Origin: Marinobacter salicampi
Lineage (GTDB): Bacteria; Pseudomonadota; Gammaproteobacteria; Pseudomonadales; Oleiphilaceae
DNA: 64,000 bases
Direction of reading: 5' to 3'
NCBI RefSeq assembly: GCF_011074795.1
Contig: NZ_JAAMPF010000022.1
Location: forward strand, 62,001-126,000
Within the stretch, counting starts at the first letter, position 1. Each line of letters opens with the position of its first letter. Shown here piece by piece: positions 7,766-18,001 of the stretch. A program made the position numbers and the translations under genes. The notes below the pieces were generated by a model that saw nothing but the letters and a program-made list of their open reading frames with translations, was not told the origin of the DNA and made no database searches.

Positions 7766-9025
7766 ATGCTGCATTTTTTATATTCCCTGTTTTTTCGTAT
7801 GGCTTTGCCGTTCGTTCTTTTAAGGCTCTGGTGGCAGGGTCGGGATTCCAGGGAAGCCATGACCCACTGGCGCCAGCGTCTGGGTTACCTGCCAAGGTCC
7901 GAGCAGCCAGTTATCTGGGTGCATGCGGTTTCGGTAGGCGAAACAATCGCGGCAGCACCCCTGGTTGAGGCCCTTCTGGTTCAGGTCCCGCAGACTCCCA
8001 TCCTGATGTCGGCAATGACAGCCACGGGTAACGAAAGGGCGCGATCGATGTTTGGTGACCGCGTCAGCTATGCCTACTCACCCTATGACACCCCAGGCTC
8101 GGTACGGCGCTTCCTGGACAGGGCCCGGCCCAAGGCCCTGGTGATCATGGAAACCGAACTCTGGCCCAACATGATCTCTCTTAGCCATAAGCGGGGCCTG
8201 CCTATTTTTCTCATCAACGCCCGACTGTCTGAGCGTTCGGCCAGAGGCTACGGGCGGGTGCTGTCTCTGGTCCGGCCACTGCTGGGCAGTATCACCTGGA
8301 TTGCAGCCCAGGCCGGCGAAGACGCCCGCCGATTCCTCAGTATCGGAGCCAGGCCGGAATCGGTATCGGTGACAGGGAGCATCAAGTTCGACGTCGCAAT
8401 TCCGGCTGAAATACGGGCTGCCGCAGATTTGCTCAGAGGTGATGTCCTGGGTCGGCAGCGGCCCGTGTGGATAGCTGCGAGTACCCACGATGGCGAAGAC
8501 CAGCAGATTCTTGAAGCGCACCGGCTGCTTCTGGCGAAACATACCGATGCGTTGCTGATTCTCGTGCCCAGGCATCCCGAGCGGTTTGAAGCCGTGGCGG
8601 CGCTGGTAAAACAGTCGCCGTTCACTCTGGCGCGCCGGTCAGAGGGTGCCTCTGCCAAGCACAGCGAGGTCTACCTCGCCGACTCCATGGGTGAGCTGCT
8701 GATGCTGTACGGGGCGGCAGATGTGGCGTTCGTGGGTGGCTCGCTCATTGAGCGGGGCGGGCACAACCCCCTGGAGCCAGCAGCCTGGGGGATGCCAGTC
8801 GTCTCGGGCCCCCATGTCTTCAATTTTGAAACCATTTACGGTCAGCTCGCCGACGGCGGCGCGTTTTATTCAGTCGCGAATGCCGAGGAACTGGCGAGCT
8901 GCGTTATGGGGCTCTTTGATGCGCCCGAATCGGCTGCCCGCTCAGGTCACAATGCCCGCATGGTGGTGGACGCCAACCGTGGGGCACTGGACAGGGTCGT
9001 AGCCGGTATTATTGATCGGGTGTAG
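7766..9025 (+). CDS. waaA: 3-deoxy-D-manno-octulosonic acid (Kdo) transferase WaaA/KdtA
   Basis: A 419-residue membrane-anchored GT30 enzyme that transfers Kdo from CMP-Kdo to lipid IVA (E. coli WaaA is 425 residues). An N-terminal hydrophobic anchor (LYSLFFRMALPFVLLRLWW) is followed by WVHAVSVGETIAA, LMSAMTATGNERA, METELWPNMI and the C-terminal donor site GGSLIERGGHNPLEPA. The frame is open upstream to 7517, but the ATG at 7766 has GGAG 5 nt before it and matches the family start. The last 17 bp overlap the 3' end of tolC on the other strand. It is divergent from the lpxL operon. Confidence 0.96.
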   Translation: MLHFLYSLFFRMALPFVLLRLWWQGRDSREAMTHWRQRLGYLPRSEQPVIWVHAVSVGETIAAAPLVEALLVQVPQTPILMSAMTATGNERARSMFGDRVSYAYSPYDTPGSVRRFLDRARPKALVIMETELWPNMISLSHKRGLPIFLINARLSERSARGYGRVLSLVRPLLGSITWIAAQAGEDARRFLSIGARPESVSVTGSIKFDVAIPAEIRAAADLLRGDVLGRQRPVWIAASTHDGEDQQILEAHRLLLAKHTDALLILVPRHPERFEAVAALVKQSPFTLARRSEGASAKHSEVYLADSMGELLMLYGAADVAFVGGSLIERGGHNPLEPAAWGMPVVSGPHVFNFETIYGQLADGGAFYSVANAEELASCVMGLFDAPESAARSGHNARMVVDANRGALDRVVAGIIDRV

Positions 9026-10409
9026 TGACGGGGTCCTCAATGGTTTCGTCCTCATTCGCCAGGGCTTCAATGCCGGGCGCGGCCAGGCTCAGCCATTGAT
9101 TGAGCGCGATCAGATCCTGGGGGCTGAGTGTCCCTGCTGACTGTTTGAGGCTCAGCGTGTTGATCACGTAATCATAACGGGCGTTGGCGTAGTTGCTCAG
9201 GGCGATGTAGTAATTGCGCTCCGCATCCAGTACCTCGACGATATTTCGGGTTCCCACGTCGTAGCCTGCCCGGGTGGCGTCTAGGGCGCTGCGCCTGGAA
9301 ACAATGGTCTGTTCCAGGGCCGAAACCGACTCAATGTTGGTGTTCACCGTCAGGAACAGGCTACGGGTGTTCACCCGCACATCACGGCGGACGGTACGAA
9401 GTGTCTCTTCGGCCACATCCACCAGGGAGCGCTGGCGTCGCACACCCGCCTGGATCCCGCCACCCAGGTAGATGGGCACATTCAGCGACAGACTGATAAC
9501 CGCTTCCGTTGTGGTGCCGTCACCGGCGCGCTGGGCTGCGACGGCGGTTCCGGGCTGGTCGAGGCCATTAATTTCACTCTGGCCATAGGACGCATTGAGG
9601 TCCAGTGTTGGCAAGCGCTGGGATTTCGCGCTACGAAGGGTTGCCTCGCTGGCATTGAGTTCAAAGAGAGTCGACTGGATCTGCCAGTTCTGCTCCAGAG
9701 CAATCTGTTCCCAGGCGGTTGGATCCATGGGCTCGGGGCGCAGGAGCGGGAAGTCCTGCTCGAGATTTTCCAGTTGCTCGGGGTACTCGCCTGTCAGTCT
9801 CGCCAGGCGCTCACGGGCAATGTCGAGTTCCTGTTCGGCAACAATACGCTGGGTCTTGGCATCATCGTAGCTGGCCCGGGCTTCATAGACTTCGGTGATG
9901 GCTATCAGGCCCACCTCATAACGTTCCTGGGCCTGCTCATACTGTCGCTGAATGGCTGCTTCCGTGGCTCGGGCGGTAGTCAGGGTATCGTTGGCCCTTA
10001 GCACGTTGAAGTAGGCCGTTGCAGCGTCCAGGATCAGTTGCTGTTGGGCCAGGTTGTACTCTGCCTGGGCAGACTCGGTTTCAAACTTGCTCGACTCGTA
10101 ATTGAACCAGGCGTCCGCGCGAAACAGTGGCTGGGATAACTGGAGGCCATAGCTGAGAGTGGTGTAATCAACGTCCCGAAAGTCGCTGTCCGAATCGGTG
10201 TAGCTGGCGTCTCCAAAGGCGCTCACCTGGGGCAGGAGGTTGCTCCGGACGACATTGATATTGGCATCCTGGGCCTCAAAGGAGGCGCGGGCTGCGGCAA
10301 TGCCGGAATCGTAGGAAAGCGCTTTCTCATAAGTCTCAACCAGGTCAAGTGCGAGGACCGGTTGGGTCGAAAGTAGCGCGATCAGTCCGGAAAGCATAAG
10401 TTTCTTCAT
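9009..10409 (-). CDS. tolC: TolC-family outer membrane channel protein
   Basis: A 466-residue outer-membrane efflux and secretion channel, exported by a signal peptide (MKKLMLSGLIALLSTQPVLA, cleavage before LDL). Two repeats of long coiled-coil helices and beta strands are visible, with AYFNVLRANDTLTTARATE in the first half and SRRSALDATRAGYDVGTRN in the second. The VPIYLGGGIQAGV strand is typical of TolC. TolC trimers dock with tripartite efflux pumps and type I secretion systems, none of which is encoded here. It is divergent from thiC and convergent with waaA (17-bp overlap). Length and both repeats are complete; the acidic tail (NEDETIEDPVTTPDQ) is species-specific. Confidence 0.95.
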   Translation of the reverse strand: MKKLMLSGLIALLSTQPVLALDLVETYEKALSYDSGIAAARASFEAQDANINVVRSNLLPQVSAFGDASYTDSDSDFRDVDYTTLSYGLQLSQPLFRADAWFNYESSKFETESAQAEYNLAQQQLILDAATAYFNVLRANDTLTTARATEAAIQRQYEQAQERYEVGLIAITEVYEARASYDDAKTQRIVAEQELDIARERLARLTGEYPEQLENLEQDFPLLRPEPMDPTAWEQIALEQNWQIQSTLFELNASEATLRSAKSQRLPTLDLNASYGQSEINGLDQPGTAVAAQRAGDGTTTEAVISLSLNVPIYLGGGIQAGVRRQRSLVDVAEETLRTVRRDVRVNTRSLFLTVNTNIESVSALEQTIVSRRSALDATRAGYDVGTRNIVEVLDAERNYYIALSNYANARYDYVINTLSLKQSAGTLSPQDLIALNQWLSLAAPGIEALANEDETIEDPVTTPDQ

Positions 10410-10654
10410 GAAAACTCCTGGTTACTCGAGAGCGTCTCTGCTTGAGCCAGTGTTATGCGGAAAGGCCGGGGAAAGGCTCCGAAAACCCAGCTGTCGGGCT
10501 CACAACCTGAGCATCGAGGCGGCGGCGGCAATCATTATGGACAATAATCCATCTGATCTCTACACTTGCAAATGGTACCTATCCATACCGACAGCTGAGT
10601 ATTCAGGAAGCTGCCAGGCAGGCCGCTATATTAATGGCCAGGTATCATGTTATC
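10410..10654. other. tolC-thiC divergent intergenic region with AT-rich inverted repeat
   Basis: A region of 245 bp without a gene, between the tolC start and the TPP riboswitch. It must hold promoters for both genes, but I could not pick convincing -35/-10 pairs. The clearest structure is an inverted repeat at 10534-10548, ATTAT-N5-ATAAT, which could bind a dimeric regulator. Short reading frames here are not supported as genes because they run into the riboswitch. Confidence 0.5.
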
Positions 10655-10739
10655 GCGTCTTGACGGGGTGCTGGCATGGCCAGCTGAGATTGCACTGCAG
10701 AACCCGCGAACCTGATCCGGCTAGTACCGGCGTAGGGAT
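10655..10739 (+). promoter_or_regulatory. TPP (THI-box) riboswitch upstream of thiC
   Basis: The conserved thi-box blocks appear in order: GACGGGGTGC, GCTGAGATTGCAC, AACCCGCGAACCTGATC, then GCTAGTACCGGCGTAGGGAT. This is the aptamer that binds thiamine pyrophosphate and turns thiC off when the cofactor is plentiful. About 120 nt separate it from the thiC ATG. No U-tract terminator is visible in that span, while CCCCAAAGGGAC around the ribosome site could form a small sequestering hairpin, so translational control is the more likely mechanism (inference). Confidence 0.95.
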
Positions 10740-10815
10740 TTAAGACCAGACCGATCTTCAGGCCGACATACCCGCGTACCTTTTGTACCGTGTGTAAAGA
10801 GCCTGAGATCTGTGA

Positions 10816-12738
<1,923 letters not shown>

Positions 12739-12893
12739 GGATTCCGGGGCCGCTGCGCCGGGCCCTTAAAAAACCGGCAAGGGCGCTGGCGGCTCAAAAT
12801 CCGACAATGAACTATCATAGCCGGAGTCAGGACTTGAAAGTTCCGGCTCCGGCCAGCTATTGTTCTGCTTCATATCAAAGAAGTAGGGCACCG

Positions 12894-13523
12894 ATGTCTC
12901 AGTCCAGTTCTCCCCCGTTCCAGTTTACCCAGCAGGATGTGCAGGTTGAGCACCGGGAAACCGTGTTTGACGGCTTTTTCGGTATGGAAAAGCTGACGCT
13001 GCGCCATGCCCTGTTCGGTGGCGGATTGTCCCCGGCAATCACCCGGGAGTTATTCGTAAGAGGCGATGCCACCTGTGTTTTGCCTTATGACCCTGGCCGT
13101 GATGAGGTTGTGCTTCTGGAGCAGTTCCGGCCTGGTGCCCTGGGGCGCGACCAGTCACCCTGGCTGCTGGAGCTGGTGGCGGGCATGAACGAGGCGGGAG
13201 AGAGTCCGGAGGAGGTCGCCCATCGTGAAGCTGAAGAAGAGGCGGGACTGAGTTTCCGTAAGCTGGAACGGATCTGCGACTACCTGGTTTCACCCGGGGG
13301 CACCACGGAAATGGTTCACCTTTTCTGCGGTTGGGTAAGTACCGAGGCTGCGGGCGGTCTTTACGGGCTGGCCTCCGAGAACGAGGATATACGTGCCCAC
13401 GTTTTCTCGGCCGACGAAGCGTTCGCCATGATGGCAGACGGCAAAGTGAACAATGCAGCCGGGCTGCTGGCACTGCAGTGGCTTCAGATAAACCGTGCCC
13501 GCCTGCGCTCAGAGTGGTCCTGA
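12894..13523 (+). CDS. nudF: ADP-ribose pyrophosphatase NudF (Nudix hydrolase)
   Basis: A 209-residue cytoplasmic Nudix enzyme hydrolysing ADP-ribose to AMP and ribose 5-phosphate; E. coli NudF has the same length. The complete Nudix box is present as G-x5-E-x7-RE-x2-EE-x-G (GMNEAGESPEEVAH followed by REAEEEAGL), and the N-terminal HRETVFDGFFGMEKLTLRH resembles the ADPRase domain-swapping strand region. The frame is open from 12807, but the ATG at 12894 has AGGG at a good distance and gives the family length. It begins a co-directional nudF-yqiB-cpdA cluster found in the same order near tolC in Pseudomonas and Escherichia. Confidence 0.95.
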   Translation: MSQSSSPPFQFTQQDVQVEHRETVFDGFFGMEKLTLRHALFGGGLSPAITRELFVRGDATCVLPYDPGRDEVVLLEQFRPGALGRDQSPWLLELVAGMNEAGESPEEVAHREAEEEAGLSFRKLERICDYLVSPGGTTEMVHLFCGWVSTEAAGGLYGLASENEDIRAHVFSADEAFAMMADGKVNNAAGLLALQWLQINRARLRSEWS

Positions 13524-13525
13524 CC

Positions 13526-14026
13526 ATGTCTGAGTGGGTCATGAAACGTCGGCGCTATGTTCCCGACCTGAGACGGCTAGGGGCACTCTGCGAGGGTAAC
13601 TACCACAGGCTCACACGCCTGCGGCGACTGGAATCGGACGGCCGCCTGGTGTCAGAGTTTGAACTTCACAGTGGCGAGCGCTACTTTGGCCGGGTCCGGA
13701 TACAGGTGCTGCAGACCGCGCGCTTCACCGAGACACTGCTGCTGGAGCAGGTTCACAATGTGGGCAAGTGGCTCAACAACCCCCAACTGACGGTAAGGGT
13801 GTATCACGACGCGTCCATGGTCGAGGTTATCAGTTGCAATCGCGGTCGCCAGATAGCAGCGGTTAATGACTACCCCAATCGCTACATGCACCATCCGGAC
13901 GAGAAGGTTCAGGTGAATGGTTTCCTGGCAGACTGGCTGGAGTTCTGCCTCCACTTCGGGCAGGTTCCCCTCGTGCTATCAAACTGGCCCCGGAACGGGG
14001 AAGTTGACGAGGTGGACGAAGGTTGA
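13526..14026 (+). CDS. yqiB: YqiB family protein (DUF1249)
   Basis: A 166-residue protein of the DUF1249/YqiB family, of unknown biochemical function, conserved between nudF and cpdA in gammaproteobacteria. Typical family text is RRYVPDLRRLGALCEGNYHRL at the start and the C-terminal KVQVNGFLADWLEFCLHFG. The ATG at 13526 lies 2 nt after the nudF stop, so translation is probably coupled. The ATG at 13541 (MKRRRYVP) is an equally possible start and is nearer to the start of the E. coli protein. No signal peptide, membrane segment or known catalytic motif is seen. Confidence 0.88.
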   Translation: MSEWVMKRRRYVPDLRRLGALCEGNYHRLTRLRRLESDGRLVSEFELHSGERYFGRVRIQVLQTARFTETLLLEQVHNVGKWLNNPQLTVRVYHDASMVEVISCNRGRQIAAVNDYPNRYMHHPDEKVQVNGFLADWLEFCLHFGQVPLVLSNWPRNGEVDEVDEG

Positions 14027-14154
14027 ATGGTCGCTGCATCCATCCTGGGTCATAGTCCGTAATAAGATGGTTCGTAATCTCATGTATTAAAGCCGGAAAT
14101 TGCACTCGGCGGTCTGCTCTATGAACAGGACTGTGATGAGGTTTCTGGAAACTA

Positions 14155-15012
14155 ATGTCATTAGGCTCTAACCTCGACTCAGGCTTGGTTCCGATAGCAG
14201 ACGATATGACCCCGAATGAGAACCCCGCGCCGTTCAAGGTGCTCCAGTTGACAGACCCCCACCTGATGGCCGACCCGGCGGGTGCGCTTCTGGGCGTCAA
14301 CACCAGAGACAGTCTGGCGGCGGTGGTGGCCCAGGTTAAGCAGGACCATTTCGAGCCAGACCTTGTCCTCGCCACCGGTGATCTTGCCCAGGATGGCTCT
14401 GAGCTGGCCTACCGTGCGGTATCCGAGCAGCTGGCACGTTTTTCCTGTCCCTCTGTATGGCTTGCCGGCAACCACGATAGCCCAATCAACTTCAACAAGG
14501 CCATCGCAGGAACGGTGTCTGACCAGCGTCATCTTGTTGAGGGTGGCTGGCAAATCATTGCACTGAACTCTTCCGTTCCCGGCGAAGTCCATGGCGAGTT
14601 GGCCAATGATGAGCTGGCGTTCCTGGATGCCGCCCTGGCCAAGCACCCCGATTTGCCTGCGCTTGTGACGCTCCATCACCACCCGGTGGATATCGGCAGC
14701 GAGTGGATGCGCAACATCGGGCTTCACGACCGGGAAGCATTCTGGCAGGTAATTGACCGCTGGCCCCAGGTGAAGATCGTGCTTTGGGGCCATATCCACC
14801 AGGAGTTCGATGGCTATCGAGAGGGTGTCCGGCTGCTCGCCACGCCTTCTACCTGTATCCAGTTTGAAAAAGGCTCGCAGCAATTTTCGGTGGAGGAGAA
14901 TGCGCCCGGCTATCGCTGGTTTAACCTGTACGCATCCGGGGCATATGAAACCGATGTCGCCCGGGCCCATGGCTTTACCTACGAACTCGATACCAACAGC
15001 ACCGGCTACTGA
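14155..15012 (+). CDS. cpdA: 3',5'-cyclic-AMP phosphodiesterase CpdA
   Basis: A 285-residue calcineurin-like metallophosphoesterase that hydrolyses cAMP and so lowers CRP/Vfr-type signalling. All metal-binding blocks are visible: LTDPHL, ATGDLAQDGSE, AGNHDS, LHHHPVDIG and WGHIHQE, which distinguish class III cyclic nucleotide phosphodiesterases. The ATG at 14155 follows GGAAACTA; a start at 14206 (MTPNENPAP) is also possible and would shorten the variable N-terminus. A 128-bp gap separates it from yqiB, so it may have its own promoter, although the gene order nudF-yqiB-cpdA is conserved. Type IV pilus genes, cAMP-controlled in Pseudomonas, occur elsewhere in the window. Confidence 0.95.
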   Translation: MSLGSNLDSGLVPIADDMTPNENPAPFKVLQLTDPHLMADPAGALLGVNTRDSLAAVVAQVKQDHFEPDLVLATGDLAQDGSELAYRAVSEQLARFSCPSVWLAGNHDSPINFNKAIAGTVSDQRHLVEGGWQIIALNSSVPGEVHGELANDELAFLDAALAKHPDLPALVTLHHHPVDIGSEWMRNIGLHDREAFWQVIDRWPQVKIVLWGHIHQEFDGYREGVRLLATPSTCIQFEKGSQQFSVEENAPGYRWFNLYASGAYETDVARAHGFTYELDTNSTGY

Positions 15013-15149
15013 GCTATTCGATTGGATCCGCGAAGGCCCGGCCTACTTTTGCACTGCTCTCGCCTCTGCTCGCTTTATTTCAACACCAGGCTGTTCATCT
15101 TTCCCGCTTTCGGTAAACTTCCCGGAAATGCCGGTCAAGGATAAAAGTA

Positions 15150-15542
15150 ATGAGCGAAATTCCAGCGGATCTCAAATACATTGAAACCCATCAGTGGGTT
15201 CGGGTCGCAGACGATGGCACCGCCACTGTGGGAATTACCGACTTCGCGCAACAGCAACTTGGGGACGTGGTTTATATCGGTGTCCCGGACGTTGGGGTGA
15301 CTGTAACCGGCGGCGAGGAAGCCGGTGTGGCCGAGTCGGTCAAGTCTGCCTCAGATGTGTTCAGTCCGGTATCCGGTGAGGTTGTGACTGTGAACGAATC
15401 CCTTGAGGATGAGCCTGAGAAGGTGAATGAGGATCCTTATGGTGATGGCTGGCTCTTTCGTGTTCAGCTTTCAGACCCCGGCGAGTTGGATGGGCTGATG
15501 GACCCGGAAGCCTATGCTGCTCATGTGGAATCTGAGGCCTGA
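15150..15542 (+). CDS. gcvH: Glycine cleavage system H protein
   Basis: A 130-residue lipoyl carrier that shuttles the aminomethyl group between GcvP, GcvT and the lipoamide dehydrogenase. The lipoylation site is Lys65 in GVAESVKSASD, and ETHQWV near the N-terminus is family-typical. AAGGAT sits upstream of the ATG. Neither gcvT nor gcvP is adjacent, so this is a stand-alone copy; organisms often carry more than one gcvH, and a separate complete operon may exist elsewhere. No glycine riboswitch is visible upstream. A strong hairpin follows the stop at 15554. Confidence 0.95.
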   Translation: MSEIPADLKYIETHQWVRVADDGTATVGITDFAQQQLGDVVYIGVPDVGVTVTGGEEAGVAESVKSASDVFSPVSGEVVTVNESLEDEPEKVNEDPYGDGWLFRVQLSDPGELDGLMDPEAYAAHVESEA

Positions 15543-15553
15543 CTGGTTAATTC

Positions 15554-15579
15554 GCCAGCCCGCTTTCGCGCGGGCTGGC
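15554..15579 (+). terminator. Hairpin after gcvH, terminator-like without U tract
   Basis: A perfect 10-bp GC-rich stem, GCCAGCCCGC paired with GCGGGCTGGC around a 6-nt loop, begins 11 bp after the gcvH stop. No run of T follows, so it may stabilise the 3' end or act with Rho rather than work as an intrinsic terminator. Confidence 0.5.
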
Positions 15580-15663
15580 TCGTAAGTCCCGGTTTACAGC
15601 CGAATCGTGCCGTCTGGGGTTCCCAGCAGCGCGCCATCTGTTCGTTCAACAGGAAGTCTCTCC

Positions 15664-16860
15664 ATGAAGTTTCCGGTCCTATACCTGCGCAAGGGCGCAG
15701 AGCGTCGTCTGCGGGCGGGTCATCTGTGGGTGTACAGCAACGAAGTGGACATGCATCGATCGCCCCTGACGCAATTTGAGGCAGGCGTTCAGGCTGAGCT
15801 GCGCTCGTCGGCGGACAAGCCACTGGGGACCGTGTTTGTGAATCCTCACGCCCTCATCTGCGGCCGGCTGATCAGTCGTGATCCAACTCAGGGCATGACA
15901 CCGCAACGGCTGTCCCAGCGTCTGGAAACGGCGCTTTCGCTGCGGGACCGCCTGTTCCCCGAACCCTTCTATCGCTGGGTCTTTGGCGACAGCGACGGCC
16001 TGTCAGGGTTGGTGATCGATCGCTTTGGTGATGTGGTCGTGGTGCAGATATCCACCGCTGGCATGGAAACCATGAAGGAAGCAGTAGGTCGGGCCGTGTT
16101 GCGTCTGGTGCACCCCAAGGCCATTATTTTCAAGAATGACGGCAAAATGCGCAGTGTAGAAGGGCTTGCCAGCTATACCGAAACCTTTGAAGGGGCTGAG
16201 CCTGAGTTGCTGACTGTGCGCGAAAACGGGGCGGTGTTCGAGGTGCCTCTGTCAGAGGGACAGAAGACCGGGTGGTTCTATGACCATCGGGCCAACCGGC
16301 AGCGTCTGCAGGCCTATGCCCCCGGCAAGACGGTACTTGATGTGTTCAGTTATGTCGGAGGCTGGGGCATTCAGGCGGCAAAGGCGGGCGCCACCCAGGT
16401 CACCTGCCTCGACAGTTCGACGCAGGCGTTGGACTCGGTTCATCACAACGCGGCCCTTAACGGCCTCACCAATGTGGATACCCTTGAGGGTGATGCGTTT
16501 CTGGCGCTCAAGGCCCTGTGTGACGAAAAGCAGAAATTCGACATTGTGGTACTGGATCCCCCGGCCCTGATCCCCAGGCGCCGCGACCAGAAGGCTGGTG
16601 AGCAGGCCTATGCCCGTCTCAACCAGCTGGGTCTGCGCCTGCTCGAACGGGATGGACTGCTGGTCTCCGCTTCCTGTTCAATGCATCTGTCCCAGGACGC
16701 CCTCATCGACATCATCAGAAGCAGCGGTCGCAAGATTGATCGCTTCGTCCAACTGCTTGAGCAGGGCCACCAGGCACCGGATCATCCCATTGTCCCGGGC
16801 ATTCCCGAAACTTCCTACATCAAATCCTGCTTTGTCCGGTCACTGACCGGCTTTCTCTGA
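15664..16860 (+). CDS. rlmI: 23S rRNA (cytosine1962-C5)-methyltransferase RlmI
   Basis: A 398-residue methyltransferase acting on 23S rRNA C1962 (E. coli RlmI has 396 residues). An N-terminal PUA domain (1-80, LRKGAERRLRAGHLWVYSNE) is followed by a central linker domain and a Rossmann SAM-binding domain with VLDVFSYVGGWG (224-235) and DPPA (298-301). The catalytic cysteine is probably Cys338 in VSASCSMHLSQ. The ATG at 15664 has AGGAAG about 7 nt upstream; the longer frame from 15607 has no support. The last 21 bp overlap the end of the convergent imelysin gene. Confidence 0.95.
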   Translation: MKFPVLYLRKGAERRLRAGHLWVYSNEVDMHRSPLTQFEAGVQAELRSSADKPLGTVFVNPHALICGRLISRDPTQGMTPQRLSQRLETALSLRDRLFPEPFYRWVFGDSDGLSGLVIDRFGDVVVVQISTAGMETMKEAVGRAVLRLVHPKAIIFKNDGKMRSVEGLASYTETFEGAEPELLTVRENGAVFEVPLSEGQKTGWFYDHRANRQRLQAYAPGKTVLDVFSYVGGWGIQAAKAGATQVTCLDSSTQALDSVHHNAALNGLTNVDTLEGDAFLALKALCDEKQKFDIVVLDPPALIPRRRDQKAGEQAYARLNQLGLRLLERDGLLVSASCSMHLSQDALIDIIRSSGRKIDRFVQLLEQGHQAPDHPIVPGIPETSYIKSCFVRSLTGFL

Positions 16861-17997
16861 CGTTGGTGCAGGCGTTAATGGTTCTGGCTCTGGTAGGGCC
16901 GGGCCCTGCCCGTCGGCGTTCTGCAACCGGGCAATAAGGGTTTGAGTCATGGCCCGGGCCTGGGAGACCGCTTCGGGACTTGGAGCAGTGCGGGTTTCTC
17001 CCATTGATGCCAGCGTTGTTTCCAGGGCTGCCATGGAATCGAACAGACCTCCACTGGCATCGGGGGCGGACTCGTCTGATGCGGGCGACGCTGGCAGCCA
17101 GTCTGTCCTCAAGGCCTGAAGCTGCATCGCCATACGTTCAAAGTCTGTTTTGGCGAACATCGCGTGCCAGATGGACATGCCATTGCGGTCAACTCCGTCC
17201 GGATGGCTCTGCCATTCAGCCAGTGGGCGGTCGATCAGCACCGTCAGTGCTTCTGCCACTGCCTGTCGCTGACTGCTCGGCTCGCCCAGGCGCTCGCTCA
17301 AGGAATGCATCAGCTCAAGCCGGTTACTGTGCACACATAAAATGGACGCATCCCGGGGCAGGGCGTGGGCGATGAGGCGAAGCAGTTCTCTTCGGCGCGC
17401 ACGGGCGTCCACCGTGTCTTCCTGGGCAACGGGTGCTGGTATGAAAAGCTCGGTGCGGTACTCGGGACGCTGGTCAATACCGCCCCAGAGCAGGGTCTCC
17501 AGCGGGTGGAAGCCCAGAGTAAGATAATAGAAATCGGTCGACTGGTGCTCCTGCTGAAGATAGCCGGGCGTCAAAGGTACCTCGGAATAGACTAGCCCAC
17601 TACGGGGATAACCGGGCACCCGGTCCAGGTATCCGGGCAGCAGCGGGTAAGCATCGATGGGGTCCCGGTCGCCCTGGACATGGGGTGGGCGGAGATTGGC
17701 CAGCTGATACGCGACCATTAGCCCCGAATAGGTATGATGGGTACGGACCCAATGAGCGCGGGCCTGTTGAAGGGCGCCGGCGGCAGGCTCATCCAGAAAG
17801 CCGCCAATACTTTCCTGAAGCTGATCTATACTTTTGCAGACCTCCCCGGTGTGTTGGGTAACGGCTATCTGGACAGGTTCAGGCGCCTCGAACGGCAGGG
17901 GGTCCGTCAGCACCGGCCGGGGATCGGGCTCGTCTGAGCAGGCAGCCAGCAGACTAAGGGCTAACAGTGCCGGGACACAACGGAGCGAGGCAGGCAT
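16840..17997 (-). CDS. Imelysin (M75)-family lipoprotein
   Basis: A 385-residue predicted lipoprotein with signal peptide and lipobox LLAAC (Cys20), so it should be anchored in the cell envelope facing the periplasm. The imelysin signature GxHxxE is present as GFHPLE (162-167), where family members coordinate metal. Relatives such as EfeO, IrpA and ICMP are linked to iron handling, and the peptidase name is historical. A proline-rich tail (PALPEPEPLTPAPTSEK) ends the protein. The start lies 4 nt after the stop of the HAD phosphatase gene, so the two form an operon. No iron box was recognised upstream, and the substrate is unknown. Confidence 0.85.
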   Translation of the reverse strand: MPASLRCVPALLALSLLAACSDEPDPRPVLTDPLPFEAPEPVQIAVTQHTGEVCKSIDQLQESIGGFLDEPAAGALQQARAHWVRTHHTYSGLMVAYQLANLRPPHVQGDRDPIDAYPLLPGYLDRVPGYPRSGLVYSEVPLTPGYLQQEHQSTDFYYLTLGFHPLETLLWGGIDQRPEYRTELFIPAPVAQEDTVDARARRRELLRLIAHALPRDASILCVHSNRLELMHSLSERLGEPSSQRQAVAEALTVLIDRPLAEWQSHPDGVDRNGMSIWHAMFAKTDFERMAMQLQALRTDWLPASPASDESAPDASGGLFDSMAALETTLASMGETRTAPSPEAVSQARAMTQTLIARLQNADGQGPALPEPEPLTPAPTSEKAGQ

Positions 17998-18001
17998 CGG
18001 C

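Noticed and set aside
10408-10743. Plus-strand open frame between tolC and thiC
   Set aside because: It runs through the TPP riboswitch and has no coding signature.
15013-15149. Glycine riboswitch before gcvH
   Set aside because: No tandem glycine aptamer core was found in the 137-bp gap.
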